64,000 nucleotides of DNA from positions 6,935,971-6,999,970 of the forward strand of contig OX336338.1 of the NCBI GenBank assembly GCA_946902875.1, read 5' to 3'. The stretch's first letter is position 1. Every line of letters begins with the position of its first letter. The position numbers and the translations under genes were made by a program. Origin of the DNA: Nematopogon swammerdamellus (taxonomy: Eukaryota; Arthropoda; Insecta; Lepidoptera; Adelidae). Below the pieces are notes generated by a model that searched no databases, was not told the origin of the DNA, and saw only the letters and a list, made by a program, of their open reading frames with translations. Of this stretch, positions 49,874-62,179 are shown in pieces.

Positions 49874-50845
49874 ACCCATCGAGTTTGGGCTCATATGGTT
49901 GGTTCTGACGAGTGTCCCATACTTCTATCAAGACACTTGGTGACGAGGGTCTGATGATGGAGTCAGGAGGTGTACAGTGGAACTCTTCAACCGTTACTAG
50001 TAACCTCCTCGAGTTTGGGCTCATATGGTTGGTTTGGACGAGTGTCCCATACTTCTACCAAGACACTTGGTGACGAGGGTCTGATGATGGAGTCAGGAGG
50101 TGTTCAGTGGAACTCTTCAACCGTTACTAGTAACCCCCTCGAGTTTGGGCTCATTTGGTTGGTTTGGACGAGTGTCCCATACTTCTACCAATACACTTGG
50201 TGACGCAGGGTCTGATGATGGAGTCAGGAGGTGTACAGTGGAACTCTTCAACCGTTACTAGTAATCCCTTCGAGTTTGGGCTCATTTGGTTTGTATGGAC
50301 GAGTGTCCCATACTTCTACCAATACACTTGGTGACGAGGGTCTGATAATGGAGTCAGGAGGTATACAGTGGAACTCTTCAACCGTTACTAGTAACCCCAC
50401 CGAGTTTCGGCTCATATGGTTGGTTTGGACGAGTATCCCATATTTCTACCAAGGCACTTGGTGACGAGGGTCTGATGATGGAGTCAGGAGGTGTACAGTG
50501 GAACTCTTCAACCGTTACTAGTAACCCCCGCGAGTTTGGGCTCATTTGGTTGGTTTGAACGAGTGTCCCATACTTCTACCAATACACTTGGTGACGAGGG
50601 TCTGATGATGGAATCAGGAGGTGTATAGTGGAACTCTTTAACCGTTACTAGTAACCCCCTCGAGTTTGGGCTCATTTGGTTGGTTTGGACGAGTGTCCCA
50701 TACTTCTACCAATACACTTGGTGACGAGGGTCTGATCATGGAATCAGGAGGTGTACAGTGGAACTCTTCAACCGTTACTAGTAACCCCCTCGAGTTTGGG
50801 CTCATTTGGTTTGTTTGGACGAGTGTCACATACTTGTCGAACGCA

Positions 50846-51264
50846 AATGTATGAATGAAACAGACATACCATCTGTTCAAATTGATTTTGAAAGGGACGG
50901 CGTACACCTTATCCATCCAAAAGCCATACAGTTTCCAGTAAAGTTTAATAATGGAACAGCTGAGAGACGGATGTTACCGATAATTTTGTCATGGGCCTCC
51001 ACTGTCCATAAAATGCAGGACAGTACTGTTGACCATGCTGTCGTGTATTTGGGCTCCAGACTATTTGAGGAGGGTCAAGCGTATGTTGCATTGAGTTGCG
51101 TAAAGTCTTTAGAAGGGCTATGTATTGAGCTTGATTGTGAGAAATTGACAGGTAAGAAACCGTGCAACAAAGGTGCAATGAGAGAGTTCGAAACAAAGAG
51201 ATTACGTCATTGGTTCGAAAGGATGAGGAGTTTGCGTAATGATACGAGCCAAAAATCAAACTAA
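50846..51264 (+). pseudogene. PIF1-like helicase C-terminal fragment, probably from a Helitron
   Basis: About 135 residues in one frame ending at TAA 51262-51264. [23 protein letters not shown] and [16 protein letters not shown] match the last two motifs of PIF1/RecD-like helicases, which Helitron Rep-Hel proteins carry. The K-S-Q-G of the motif reads K-M-Q-D and A-L-S-R reads A-L-S-C. Motifs I-IV (the Walker ATP site) are absent: the satellite array ends where they should be. Confidence 0.75.
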
Positions 51265-51271
51265 AAACGAG

Positions 51272-51817
51272 TAAATAAAAAAATAGGTAAAAAAACTTTT
51301 AAGTTAAACGGTTTTATTTAAAAAAAAACTAGAAACAAAAAATCTGCTGTACAAAAAACTAGAAAATAATAAGGACACAAACCTGGGCTTTCTTAAGATT
51401 TTACGTCTGGGTAAGAAATCGTGCAGTGCTGTCTTCTCATGTCGGATGCCAAAGGGCACTTTGTGTCGCTGCGTCAGCGGAATCAGTAATAAATTGAGAC
51501 TTTTAACAGACTAATATAAAAACGTGGGGCGTATAATATGCGTAATAACATGCGCCCCACGTTTTTATATTAGTCTGTTAAAAGTCTCAATTTATTACTG
51601 ATTCCGCTGACGCAGCGACACAAAGTGCCCTTTGGCATCCGACATGAGAAGACAGCACTGCACGATTTCTTACCCAGACGTAAAATCTTAAGAAGGCCCA
51701 GGTTTGTGTCCTTATTATTTTCTAGTTTTTTGTACAGCAGATTTTTTGTTTCTAGTTTTTTTTTAAATAAAACCGTTTAACTTAAAAGTTTTTTTACCTA
51801 TTTTTTTTTTTTATTTG
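51272..51817. repeat. Foldback element with about 260-bp near-identical arms
   Basis: Left arm about 51272-51531, right arm about 51553-51817, loop of 21 bases (TATAATATGCGTAATAACAT plus G). Only a few mismatches and length differences in A/T runs are seen. Transcription across it would give a long hairpin. A fold-back assembly artefact is possible. Confidence 0.9.
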
Positions 51818-52067
51818 TTATTGTGCGGAAACCTAGGTGCACGAGGCCAACTCGCACTTGGCCGTTTTTTTTTTCTTAATTAGCTAAGTCCACCTTTCTA
51901 TCATGTCATAACATGATCATTTAATTCCATTTTCATATAATTTCGCTATCAAATATTCTCTCACAATTTCTCGACGAGAGAGGGTCGCTCAAAAGCGCTG
52001 TATGCATTCCATATTAAACAACTTTTAACGTGCAACTTTATTAATACTGAGTAGCAACCTGCACATA

Positions 52068-52110
52068 GATTTTCAAAGGGAAATTGGCAACGGTTCCCTT
52101 TGAAAATATG
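52068..52110. repeat. Short perfect hairpin
   Basis: ATTTTCAAAGGGAA and TTCCCTTTGAAAAT, 14-bp arms with a short loop. Confidence 0.75.
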
Positions 52111-52174
52111 AAAGCTAGGTCGTCCTATAGCCACATACATGGAAATTGTTGGTAATAAGTTGGTCTAGCGATTT

Positions 52175-52378
52175 CTGAAAAAAAGATTCACAAAATTGCT
52201 AAAGCCTCTACATAAAAGCATTTAAAAATTGGTACAGCGTCTAAAAGGGTAATCTAAAGTTACTAGAGCCTCTGAAAAAAGGATCTCTAAATTTCAGAGC
52301 CTCTGAAAACATCTCAAATTGCTAGAGCTTTTAAAAAAAGAATGTGAAAATTGCTAGAGCCTCTCGTCGTTGGTCTAA
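52175..52378 (+). repeat. Degenerate short tandem repeat
   Basis: AAATTGCTAGAGCCTCTGAA-like words occur four to five times at 40-50-bp spacing. Confidence 0.55.
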
Positions 52379-52738
52379 ATAAACTATTTTTGCGACGTCA
52401 TAGTCTCCGAAGTGTTGGTCAGGAGATATTACCTTTCACCAATTAGTCGATCGAATCAAATAATGAAGTAATACATTATTATTCTATAGAATTCCAGAAT
52501 TCTAGAACTGAATCCAGTTCGGCCTTCGGCCTCGCCCTTAGTTTTTTACTTTCTTCGTTTGAAATACGAATTTCACGCGAGCGAAGCCGAAGCGAAGCGG
52601 GCTAAAGCTGTATGTAAATAAATCTGCTCAGTGCATAACCAGTTTAACTGATTTCTTTTTTTATCTGGATTTTGTGTTACAAATGATTTGATTAATGATA
52701 TGATTAGTACTACAAATGAATGAGTGCATACATACATA

Positions 52739-53062
52739 CCACACACGCTGTATCCCGACAATCAGGGTAAGCAGAGTAATCGGTGTTGTGCTGCAAGAAC
52801 TCTGGAAAATTGCAACACAACATCGACCACCACGTTTAGCGAAGTATTCGGACAAGATAACTATCAAGTAGCAAGTAAGTACAAAGACCCACCTGCTGCA
52901 CGACTCGGTGGAAGGACCGTGCCAAGGTGAGAGGTGGCAAACCTGTCGCCCTTTAGCACGGCATCTCGTCCTTATCCCTTAGTCGCCTTTTACGACATGC
53001 ACGGGGAGAGACGCATTGGGGCTATGCTTTTTAAGTACCGGCCTTACACAGTACAATTACAG
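52739..53062 (+). repeat. ACGCTGTATCCCGAC...CGACATGCACGGGGAG repeat
   Basis: Fullest copy of the family at 9883, ending CTTTTTAAGTACCGGCC. Confidence 0.75.
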
Positions 53063-53125
53063 TACAGTACAATGTATGCACAATAAATTATTATTATCGA
53101 AATAAGTGAGGAGTGATAGTTATAC

Positions 53126-53408
53126 ATACACGGTGTTGCAACCGCAACCGTAAAACCCGAAAGGGGGTGATTCTGTACGAGAAATAGAACGACTTTTGTT
53201 CTACGACTTTTTAATTTGAAGAAAAAAAAAATTTTTTTTTCTCCATATACATTTTGAGAATAGGTATTTAAAATTTGTATGGAAAAAAAAACAATTTTTT
53301 ATTTCAAATTTTTTTTTATCACAATAGTTGTTTAGTTCATATATATGTAGAATAACCCCCTTATGTCAGTTAAATATATTACGGGGGCAACTGCAACACC
53401 GTGTAGGT
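53126..53408. mobile_element. MITE with ACACGGTGTTGCA termini
   Basis: Starts TACACGGTGTTGCAACCGCA and ends GGGGGCAACTGCAACACCGT GTA. About 280 bp, AT-rich centre. Confidence 0.78.
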
Positions 53409-54237
53409 ATAATATTTAGGGATGATTTTTTATTTAAGATAGAAATAGGCCTTTTTAATTTGAAGATATCGTACGAAATGCCGGCTTAAAAACGTTGTAA
53501 TGGCAAACGGGAAAGAAACAAGGAAAGGCTATATCCGTATCGCACGCAACTAATCGTCCCGCCGCGTCGTCGCAGCGCCGGATGAACGCCCCAAGTAATA
53601 TGTACGATCCGCGATTAAAGCTCTCGCGCAGCGGTAGAACCTTTTCGCTCTAGTTACCTTGAAGTGGTGCCCTTCGTGGGACTTAGTCGGTGCTGACCAG
53701 CACACGTGAGATGATGTTGCACAGACGTATCTCCACTTTATAACATTAGCGTACGCACGAACGTAGCTGTGTAGACGATTTATCGCACGGCTTGGGACAT
53801 TTTATCTCTTGTCCGAAAGGAGGCTGGACTCGTGTTAGTCGGATAATGGTGTAGCCCTCCGCTTTGGACGCTCGCTCTGCTATTTCGAAGTGTTTGGACC
53901 TTTGTCCGCGCGGCACGGTCCCCCCACTCGACCCGCCCACTCCTTCAACAGTGGCGCACCCGACCCAAAGTGGCTAAGAATAAAGTGGAATAATTTTAAG
54001 CCTCCGTGCACCCGCGTTGAAACCGAGCCTCCCCGCCCTCGTTCGCCTTCCGTCTCTCGATACCTTATTATACTCCCATCTCCCAAGTGTTCTTGTAGTT
54101 TAAATATTCCACTAACACGACTCCACTAACTGTGACCACAAACTATAACGTTCGTCTCTTCGAATCGATCGATTCGTTACGAACTAATGGTAACTGGAAA
54201 CCTAACTCAAGAACGTGATAAATATTAGTACATGCAT

Positions 54238-54430
54238 ACGACACGCTGTATCCTGAGAAACAGGGTAAGCAGTGTAATCGATGTTGCACTGCAAGAACTC
54301 TAGTAAATTACAGCACAACGCCGACCACCACGTTTAGCATAGTATTAGGACAAGATAATTATCAAGCAGCAAGTAAGGCATAAAGATCCACCTACAACCT
54401 GACTCGGTGGAAGGACTGTGCCAAGGTGAT
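54238..54430 (+). repeat. ACGCTGTATCCTGAG repeat, 3'-truncated
   Basis: Same family as 9883 up to GTGCCAAGGTGA; the end is missing. Confidence 0.7.
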
Positions 54431-54883
54431 TCTTTGTAAGTACCTACCGGCCCCCACGGTGGCCTATTTATTGGTATTTGACGAAAAATATGTTTTATTT
54501 CGTGTAAATAAACACCTCCATATAGAGTTCTACAACTTAATTCCAATTTATGAAGAACGGCGTAAGTATATATATTTCCCATTTCATTTCATTACTTACT
54601 CTAAAGTTTCACCTTGGTTCTTGCAAAGTAGAGCCCGTTTATGTTTTGGTGCACACTCGCCCGCGCGTGGTCGCTCTTGCAGAAAAATATAAAACGATAA
54701 CAACTTTGTAAGTTTTGAATGGACACGTGCAGTATCGGCAAGGGGTGGTGCTGTGTGGCGGTATTTGGGGCGTGGGGTATCGCGGGTGGAGCATACGTAG
54801 TAGCCGCCGTAGTGGCTGCAGTCGCGTACTAAGAGAGTAGTAGAGAGTAGAGTTCGCGTTCATTGAGCCCGTCCTTCTGGGGG

Positions 54884-55435
54884 GTTTTTTTTTATGGAAA
54901 GCGCGACATTTGGCATCGTTTCACTTACGAGTAGGTGACTGACGATGCCCATGGACATTCTGTGATGCACGGGGATTGCGAATGCCATGCCGGCCTGCCA
55001 CGAGCCTTTTCACGCCCCTTTTGAAAAACCCCAGGCTGTACTTGGGAGGAAATATATGAGCAGGGAGTGCGTTCTACAATTTCCCGGTTCTGTGAATAAA
55101 AGACTTACAGAACCGGTTGGTGCGCATCCTCGGTAGGTCGATTGTATAGGGGTGCATCCCCTGCCCAGTACGCGTATTGCGGAGGTGGAATGGGGACGAC
55201 GGAATCGCGTTAAACAGCTCCTCCGAACACTCCCCGTGAAATAAACGAAAGAACGCACTTAGGGAGCCGACGTCCCTACGGAGTTGCAGCGGTTCTAAGT
55301 CGCGGGACACCACAGGGTCATCCACAAGTCGCACGGCACGACGCTGAATTGAGTCTAGCTGCGCAAGCTGATATTTAGCTGAGCCATCCCACAGGTGCGA
55401 GCAGTACTCCAAGCAAGTCCTAACCTGTGGGTTTG
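54884..55435 (-). mobile_element. LINE-B 3' end, 5'-truncated
   Basis: On this strand the last 110-150 RT-domain-proximal residues (E-Y-C-S-H-L-W-D-G-S, I-Q-R-R-A-V-R-L-V, N-R-F-C-K-S-F) are followed by the 3' UTR ending TGTCGCGCTTTCCATAAAAA. Related to but distinct from LINE-A. Confidence 0.82.
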
Positions 55436-56221
55436 TGACATTAGTAGAAATAAGTGAACGTCAGTCGAAACAGCTACGAATAAACGATAAATAATTCATC
55501 TTTACGTCCAAATCAGTGTGCCAGGCACAACCAAATTTGTAGTTTCAACTGGAACTTGATGTAACAATGGGTAGACATGAAGTTAAGCAGGCCAGATCCA
55601 GTTAGTGAAATATTTTATAAATCTTATACCTACAGTTTATTTCTTCAATCGCGAGGAGTGTCAATATATGTTGGAGGTGATCCATGTAGGTGTGCATAGC
55701 GAATGCATCGACTCGCCGCGCCTTCAGTAGCGCGCGCGGATGCAAACGACATCCCGATAGCGGTGTTTCCGCCGCCGCGCGCCGCCGCCGCTTCGTATCG
55801 GCGGCGCGGAGGCGCGCAAAATTCTCAAACGAGAAGATGGTAAAAGTTCCGTAGTGGCGTCTCGCGCCTGCTTGTTTGTGTTCTTTCTTCAAATATGTAC
55901 CACCAGCCCGTATAAGTAACGAGTGTTACATAGCAACCAATTATTATATACATATCTGTTGTAGTATGTATAACAACTTAGTATGTAAGTAATATTTAAA
56001 AAAAGCTCTGTGAGGTTTCTTACCCGGTTCTTGATTATAGATAAAAAATGATAAAAATTACTGTATTATGCATATGTCTCAATGAAATATCGTTAGTGTT
56101 GTGTGTTCTTTATGGCGAAATAAATATTTGAATCTGAATCTGATCTAATATGGAGATCATGTTTTGTGCTTAGTAGGACTATCTACTTGTCGAGTATAGG
56201 CGAAAAAAAGTGCACGAAGGT

Positions 56222-56565
56222 GAAAAACCGGTCAAGTGCGAGTCGAACTGGCGCATCGAGAGTTCCGTATCGCCATGTCATGGTTAGCGCCACTCACGTC
56301 ATCTATGGCGTGTTATGAAATGCTTCTTATAGTTAAAATTCATGATTAGTTAAAATGCTTCATACTCTTCTATGGGAACCCCATGAATTTTTTACTTTTT
56401 CTTATTTTATTATTTGTTGTTACATCGGCAAATTTAAACGGACTACCTATTACAGTTCAAGAGATACATCCCTCGGACAGACGGACGGACGGACGGACAG
56501 ACAGACAGACGGCGTAGGCTTAGCAATAGAGTCCCTTACCGGATACGGAACCCTAAAAATTAACG
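56222..56565 (+). repeat. CCGGTCAAGTGCGAGTC / (GACA)n dispersed repeat
   Basis: Starts AAAACCGGTCAAGTGCGAGT, passes a GACA/GACG simple repeat (56478-56512) and ends TACGGAACCCTAAAAAT. A frequent lepidopteran non-autonomous repeat. Confidence 0.75.
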
Positions 56566-56967
56566 ATGTTCATAAAATGTATGTGACGGTAAATTCAAAA
56601 ATGTATGATGTATACGAGATCAGGATATCGAAAGTTCTTGAATGGAGGAGGTGGACAAGAGTTGAAAATGAACTCCGGCTTGAGCCGCCAGCGTGTTACC
56701 ATTCCGCCATCGGGTCGATGACGTATTCTCTCTAAATTTTCGAACCGTTCTCGAAATCTTCTCTAGTAGATATGACACAATCTCCTGAGTTCAGTCAACT
56801 TGCATGATTTGTCCGACCGATGCCAATAATGATAATGACTTTGTATTTTTTCTCTTCATTTTCGACTTTGTATTTATCTAATGAAGAAAAATATAAACAG
56901 CGAGTTCATGCTTAGTACTAAAATATAAAAATATATCCTTAAAAAAAATTAAACCAGTAAAATATAT

Positions 56968-57213
56968 ATCTTTTTTTTTTTTTTTATGGAAACTGACACG
57001 TTTGGCTACATCACCTACAACATGCGTGATGTCAGCCCATAACACCGGGTGAACTTGGTGCCACGTCAGTGCTTCCCTTCGGTTGTGCGGCTACACTGAA
57101 CTGGACGGAAAACACAAACTATTTACATAGCCGTTTCGACCGACCTTTCATTCAGTGCGGTGGTACCATCCGGGCGGGATAAACCCTACCACCTAGTAAT
57201 ATAAGAGAAGGGA
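56968..57213 (-). repeat. SINE family 1, 5'-truncated
   Basis: T-run, tail and core are present; the copy stops at the CCTAGTAATATAAGAGAAGG position, abutting a CCCTTAGTCG repeat. Confidence 0.8.
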
Positions 57214-57276
57214 GTCATATCCCTTAGTCGCCTTTTACGACATACACGGGGAGAGATGCAGTGGGGCTATTCTTTT
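57214..57276 (+). repeat. CCCTTAGTCG tail fragment
   Basis: CATATCCCTTAGTCGCCTTT..GGGGAGAGATGCAGTGGGGC, abutting a truncated SINE. Confidence 0.7.
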
Positions 57277-57397
57277 GGGGCTTTCTATATCAAGATCATA
57301 TGGGCACTGAAGTCTCTAGGATTTCCGATAATCTTGCTAGGGACTAATAAACAACATATATAGGTACTGCAGCTACTTTTAACAGTTTGATATATAC

Positions 57398-57645
57398 ATA
57401 CATAGCGTCACGTCTGTTTCCCAGTGGGGTAGGCAGAGACAACGGATCTCCACGTGCCACGATCCTCACACACCTCTGCCGCCTCTTTCACTCTCATAAT
57501 GTTCTTCATACTGCTCGTCGGTTACGGGTTACCCACTTGACCCTTTTTGATCTCATGCCCGATCTGGTCCAGGTACGCCTATGGCGACCCTTCCCGACTC
57601 TTCCACTCACATTCGCTCCATAAATTTCTTCTCAGTTTGTTGTAA
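57398..57645. repeat. GTCACGTCTGTTTCCCAG repeat
   Basis: AGCGTCACGTCTGTTTCCCA GTGGGGTAGGCAGAGACAAC is a repeat often seen in moth genomes. No intact coding frame. Confidence 0.5.
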
Positions 57646-57675
57646 GATTATAATCACACCTAGGCCTCGATAATT

Positions 57676-57883
57676 GTCAGCCTCGGTAGCTCAGTAGTGC
57701 GGTCGGTCGACTGTTGTTAAGCAACCCTGGGCGCGGTCAGTATTTATATGGGTGACCGCTCGACCGGAGGCTGACCGTGGTTCGGATTCCACGTAAAACT
57801 GCAGGTCCCTTCCCTTCTTACCTTACTAGGTGGTAGGGTTTATCCCGCCCGGGTTGGTACCAGCGCACTGAACGAAACGTTCG
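57676..57883 (+). repeat. SINE family 1, 3'-truncated
   Basis: Head with A box, 5S segment (TATTTATATGGGTGACCGC) and B box, then half the core to CACTGAACGAAACG. The tail is missing, which ordinary 5' truncation does not explain; later deletion is likely. Confidence 0.8.
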
Positions 57884-59159
57884 AACATTTATCTGTCCGT
57901 GAAAGGACATTTCTCATACAATTGACAGGAGTTGGCTGATCGCTACATTTTAAGCGAAGGGAAGAAATAAATTTTCTCTTCTACAGGTGTTTCAGAATAT
58001 GCTTGAGAAATTTCAGGAATAGTAAGTATTCATTATTAGAAGAACACATTCTTATCACTCGAATCAAAATTCCGTTTTTTGTTTTCATACAAAAATTGGA
58101 AATTGTCGAGGAAATTGTATTAAAAACTCAATGGACAGTGAGTCTGGGGAGATTTGGCAACAGTGCTGTCTAGGTCTAGGGAGTGCAATGACCTAGTCCA
58201 GACACTTTTTCTTTTGATGTCATTGAACTTCCAGTGTTTCAAATTTACCTACATAGAGTTCAATTCTAGTAGTTAAGTTTGCAATATATCCATTTAGTTC
58301 TATCTATGTTCTAATGATTTTATTTTTATTTAATAAAATCGGACTTATAATAGTCCATTAATCCGATGAAACTATTTTCACCAAAACTATAACCTATAAA
58401 ATGACCGAATCTGGGAAAAAAATTCAAAAGCTTTTCGTCTTCAATGGACCCCTTTCGAACCCTGAAGTTAGGAAACCCTATCCTGAAACATCCTGTATAA
58501 ATGCAATCCGTATCAATACGGAAACGAGAATTAACGAAATTACATCAATTATTTTAAGTGATTCACTGCCTACGTATGTGCTTACGCTTGGGTTCATTGC
58601 GCCGGAATTTTTTAAACGCTATAATTAACGTACCTGCCCGATGAAAAATTATTCAATTCAACCAGCAGCTTTCGATGAAAAATTTGTTCATTGTGCCTAC
58701 GCCATGTGCACTGATCGAGGTACTGATGAAAATATAAGCTCACGAAATATTTGTTTTAATTTCTAAATATATGTTTACTAATGAAAATAAAATAATACTG
58801 TAATTAATTAAAGGCAAAATGATATTAGTAGAAGTACCAAAATAACATTTAAACTTTTATTCTCTCTCCAACGTAGCAAAGAAAAAAAGAAAACAAACTG
58901 AAAATCTAAAAACTTACTAACCCCTGCTGTTATGTTGGTATTACCATGGGTATGTATTGGTATTACGGAATCCTAAAATCACTAGTAACAAGTTTTGAAA
59001 AATAAATTTATTTATTTACTAGCTTTTGCCCGCGGCTTTGCTTCCATAGTATATGTCCATCCTTAAGGTCCATTCTAAATATTGGTCAAAGATTTAAAAA
59101 TCGGATGAGTATTTCGAGGAGTATTTTCGATTACCTCCTACATCCAAACTTACAAACTT
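57884..59159. other. No gene recognised
   Basis: AT-rich; a 75-codon frame at 58401-58628 does not resemble a known protein. Confidence 0.45.
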
Positions 59160-59475
59160 TACCTTTTTTTCATAGAAATTGACACGGTTGGCTACATTAC
59201 CTACTACATCCGTGATGTCAGCCCGTAACACCTTTGTCAACTAGGTGCCATATCAGTGCTTCCCTTCGGTCGTGCCGGCTACACTGAACTGGGCGGAAAA
59301 CACGAACTATTTTACATAAACGTTTCAACCGACCTTTCATTCAGTGCGGTGGTACAAACCCGGGCGGATAAGGGAGCTACAGTTTTACGTGGAATCCGAA
59401 TCACGGTCAGCCTCAAACGGTCGAGCGGTCACCCATCCATCCACCGCGCCATCTGACCGCGCCCAAGTGTACTCA
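59160..59475 (-). repeat. SINE family 1, internally deleted
   Basis: Tail and core from TTTTTTTCATAGAAATTGAC. The core is shortened near 59366 and the head is incomplete. It abuts a LINE-B 3' fragment at 59483. Confidence 0.75.
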
Positions 59476-59480
59476 TGATC

Positions 59481-59705
59481 CGCACGCCCCTTTTGAAAAA
59501 CCCCAGGCTATACTTGGGAGGAAATAGATGGGGAGAGATTGCGTTCCACATTTTCCCGGTTCTATGAATAAAATACCTAACTGGAAATAGAACCAGTTAA
59601 TGCGCAATCCGTGGTAAGTCGATTGAATAAGGATGGATCCCCTGCCCAGTAAGCGTAGTACGGAGTGTGGAATGGAGGCGGTGGATTTGCGTCAAACAGC
59701 TCCTC
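59481..59705 (-). mobile_element. LINE-B fragment
   Basis: Same C-terminal coding region (CCTGCCCAGTAAGCGTAGTA, TCAAACAGCTCCTCC), decayed, without the poly(A) end. Confidence 0.7.
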
Positions 59706-59847
59706 CAATATTCCATTGTTCCATTGTTCCGTCCGAGTGTCCAGGTCTGTGGGCACGGCCGCGCCCCCGCCAAGTCGAGCAAACACGGCCGCCCCATCGT
59801 TTTCTCGAAGCAACTCTGGGTACTTTTGGCATCTAATGATTGTTCAA

Positions 59848-60168
59848 AGCTAGAACGATAAAAAAGGTATGGACGCCGGACTGCCAAATCCTTGTATGTG
59901 GACTAGCGTCGCCGAGTTGTGGGGAGCGGAGTGTACTTACCGATGATAAGATATTCCACTATTGTGCACACTAAACTTGGCTGTAGTGTTTTTACACGTA
60001 AACACAGAGCATGCGGGCATTTTAAACAGTTTTTTTCGAACGCCGCCGATGACAGACTGACGGGCCAGCGCGCGACCGTCCAATGAAACAAGTATGGTTT
60101 TACTTATATCGTGTAACGCTGGCGAGGATAGGGTTCGGGGTTCATACCTTTTTTATCGTTCTAGGTTC
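59848..60168. repeat. Foldback with 25-bp arms
   Basis: CTAGAACGATAAAAAAGGTA at 59849 is reverse-complemented at about 60148-60167 (TACCTTTTTTATCGTTCTAG). About 320 bp. Confidence 0.78.
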
Positions 60169-60894
60169 AAAGTGTAGGGAACGAACTGAAAAGACAAGAC
60201 TCCGCTGTCGCGGTCGCCGTCCGCTCCGACGAGCCCTGCTGAAAAACAAGCTCTATTGCAGTAATGAGGAATGCGTTGAAAGTGTCTCAAAGTACGTAAA
60301 TATATTAATGAGAGCGCTCCGGTCGCTGCCGCCCAATTATTATTCTCCGAAGAGCGGAAAATATAAATGGCAGGACGTTACGGAAGCCTGATGCACGCCC
60401 GACTAGACTCGTTAGTGCGGTACTCGCCCGCCCGCCCGCCCTCCATCTAGCACCGCCTTCAGCGTTCTATTCCATTACAGTGAAGGCAACCTTTAATTTC
60501 AATTTTTTTTTGACGTCATAACGTCACGTCTTATAAATTGATGAACACCGGCTGCACGCACGAAAAAATGTCACGTTCCATCTGAGCCTGTGTGTGCAAG
60601 CGAGAGCGCGTAACAAGCGATAGCACAATCGGCCCAAGCCGAAAGCGAACCAAGGGAATCCGATATTCGTTTGGTCGTTTATGTGGTTTCGTGTTTTGTT
60701 TATTTTTCCTTTTTAAGCAATGTTACGGTGTTTAAATTTTTTTAGGGTGTTTAGTTTTTTTTATAACCACTTAAGAATTATTTTCGAAAATACAAACGTA
60801 ACAAAAACGACATGCGTAGTCTTACCACTTTATGACGTTATCACGTAAAACTATCGTCCGTAAACCGACTTTACAGACAACCAATTTTTTATTG

Positions 60895-61262
60895 ACAGCG
60901 CGACATATGGCACCGAGCCACCCCTAAGGTGTCTAACGACGCCCGTGGATATTCGGTCGTATGCGGGGGTTGCGAATGCCATGCCGGCCTGACAGGTGCC
61001 CATTCACGCCCCTCTTGAAGGACCCGAGACTGTACTTGGGGGTAAATATATGGGCAGGGAGAGCGTTCCAGAGTTTACCAGTTCTGTAGAGGAAAGATCT
61101 GCAGAATCGATTGGTACGCATCCGCGGTAAGTCCAGCGTGTAGAGATGCAATCCCTGCCCAGTGCGCATGGTGTGAAGGTGGAAAGGGGACGGCGGGATC
61201 GCATTAAACAGCTCCTCCGAGTACTCCCCATGGAATTAGCGATAGAACACACTTAGCCGACA
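60895..61262 (-). mobile_element. LINE-B 3' end, 5'-truncated
   Basis: C-terminal codons (M-R-T-G-Q-G-L-H, D-L-P-R-M-R-T-N-R-F-C) plus the 3' UTR (GTTGCGAATGCCATGCCGGC). The coding part has no stop within the visible piece. Confidence 0.8.
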
Positions 61263-61329
61263 TCCATATTGTTTGGTCGCGATCTTAGAAATATTGTACC
61301 GTTGGAGTAACCGTGTCCTACACTGGCAG

Positions 61330-61487
61330 CCGTGGACAGTTATAGATAGTGTGGGAAGACCACCCGCCAGTTGGGACGACGACATCAAGTACGTCGGCGG
61401 AAAGCAGTGGTTCCGTATCACTGACGGCCGGGAGAACTGGAGGAAAATTGGTGAGGCGTATGTCCAGCAGTGGACGCTCACGCGCTG
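61330..61487 (+). pseudogene. RTE-like LINE, C-terminal coding end
   Basis: V-G-R-P-P-A-S-W-D-D-D-I-K-Y-V-G-G-K, then W-F-R-I, then R-E-N-W-R-K-I-G-E-A-Y-V-Q-Q-W-T and a stop. This R-P-x-x-W-x-D-D...E-A-Y-V-Q-Q-W end is typical of insect RTE-type endonuclease-RT proteins. Catalytic domains are absent. Confidence 0.78.
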
Positions 61488-61589
61488 ACTGACTGACTGC
61501 TTAGAAGTGTTGATAATAAACCGGCAAAGTTCAGTACCGGTAAAAACCGTAAAAGTTGGACTGGAGCGACGACCCTGCACCACAAAAAA

Positions 61590-61760
61590 ACTTAAATACA
61601 TGTTTCTTGTAACGTTTTCTTATTTATTTTTATCTTTAATTTTTTTTATTATTTGTTATATTTACGGTTCCAAAGATACAGCAGTAGGACGTACAGACAG
61701 ACAGACAGACGGCGTAGGCCTAGTAAACGGCTTCTTTAGGCGTTACCGAAACCAAAAAAA
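61590..61760 (+). repeat. (GACA)n dispersed repeat, partial
   Basis: GGTTCCAAAGATACAGCAGT, then GTACAGACAGACAGACAGAC and GGCGTAGGCCTAGTAAACGG. Confidence 0.7.
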
Positions 61761-62179
61761 CACTCCAAATTGAACTTCGAATGTTCATTTCAAAATTAAT
61801 ATTTTAATACTTCAAGTATGTTTCAAGAGCCAACTATTTTAGGTTACAGATACGCTTTATAATGTTACTATTGTTATGTATTCCATGGTGGCAATGGTTC
61901 AAGCAATACCTAAATCCATAAACTTAAATAAAAACAAGTTTCTACGGACGACCGGCGGCGGCCGTGTAACGTACGCCTATATATGAATATCGTTATAACT
62001 CGAGAACGACTTATCCATTTACATACAGGTTTCACTATTACGTTGTATCACTTCTCAGGATGGTTTAGACTAAAAATCATAACGCTGCGTCATCGGAGGC
62101 CTGAGCTGTGAGCTAAAAGTCACACGAAGCGAGGCCGCGGACAAAAGCTAGTGTGCAATAAAGAAATGTGTTTACATCT

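Larger units (their letters stand above)
46425..50838 (+). repeat. 130-bp satellite array, interrupted by a LINE
   Basis: The word GTCAGGAGGTG recurs at 46451, 46581, 46711, 46841 (130-bp spacing) and, after the LINE, at 49962, 50092, 50223, 50353, 50483, 50613, 50743. Eleven units in all, about 1.4 kb of satellite. Each unit happens to encode a 77-residue open frame; because 130 is not a multiple of 3 the frame rotates, so these are not taken as genes. Confidence 0.93.
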
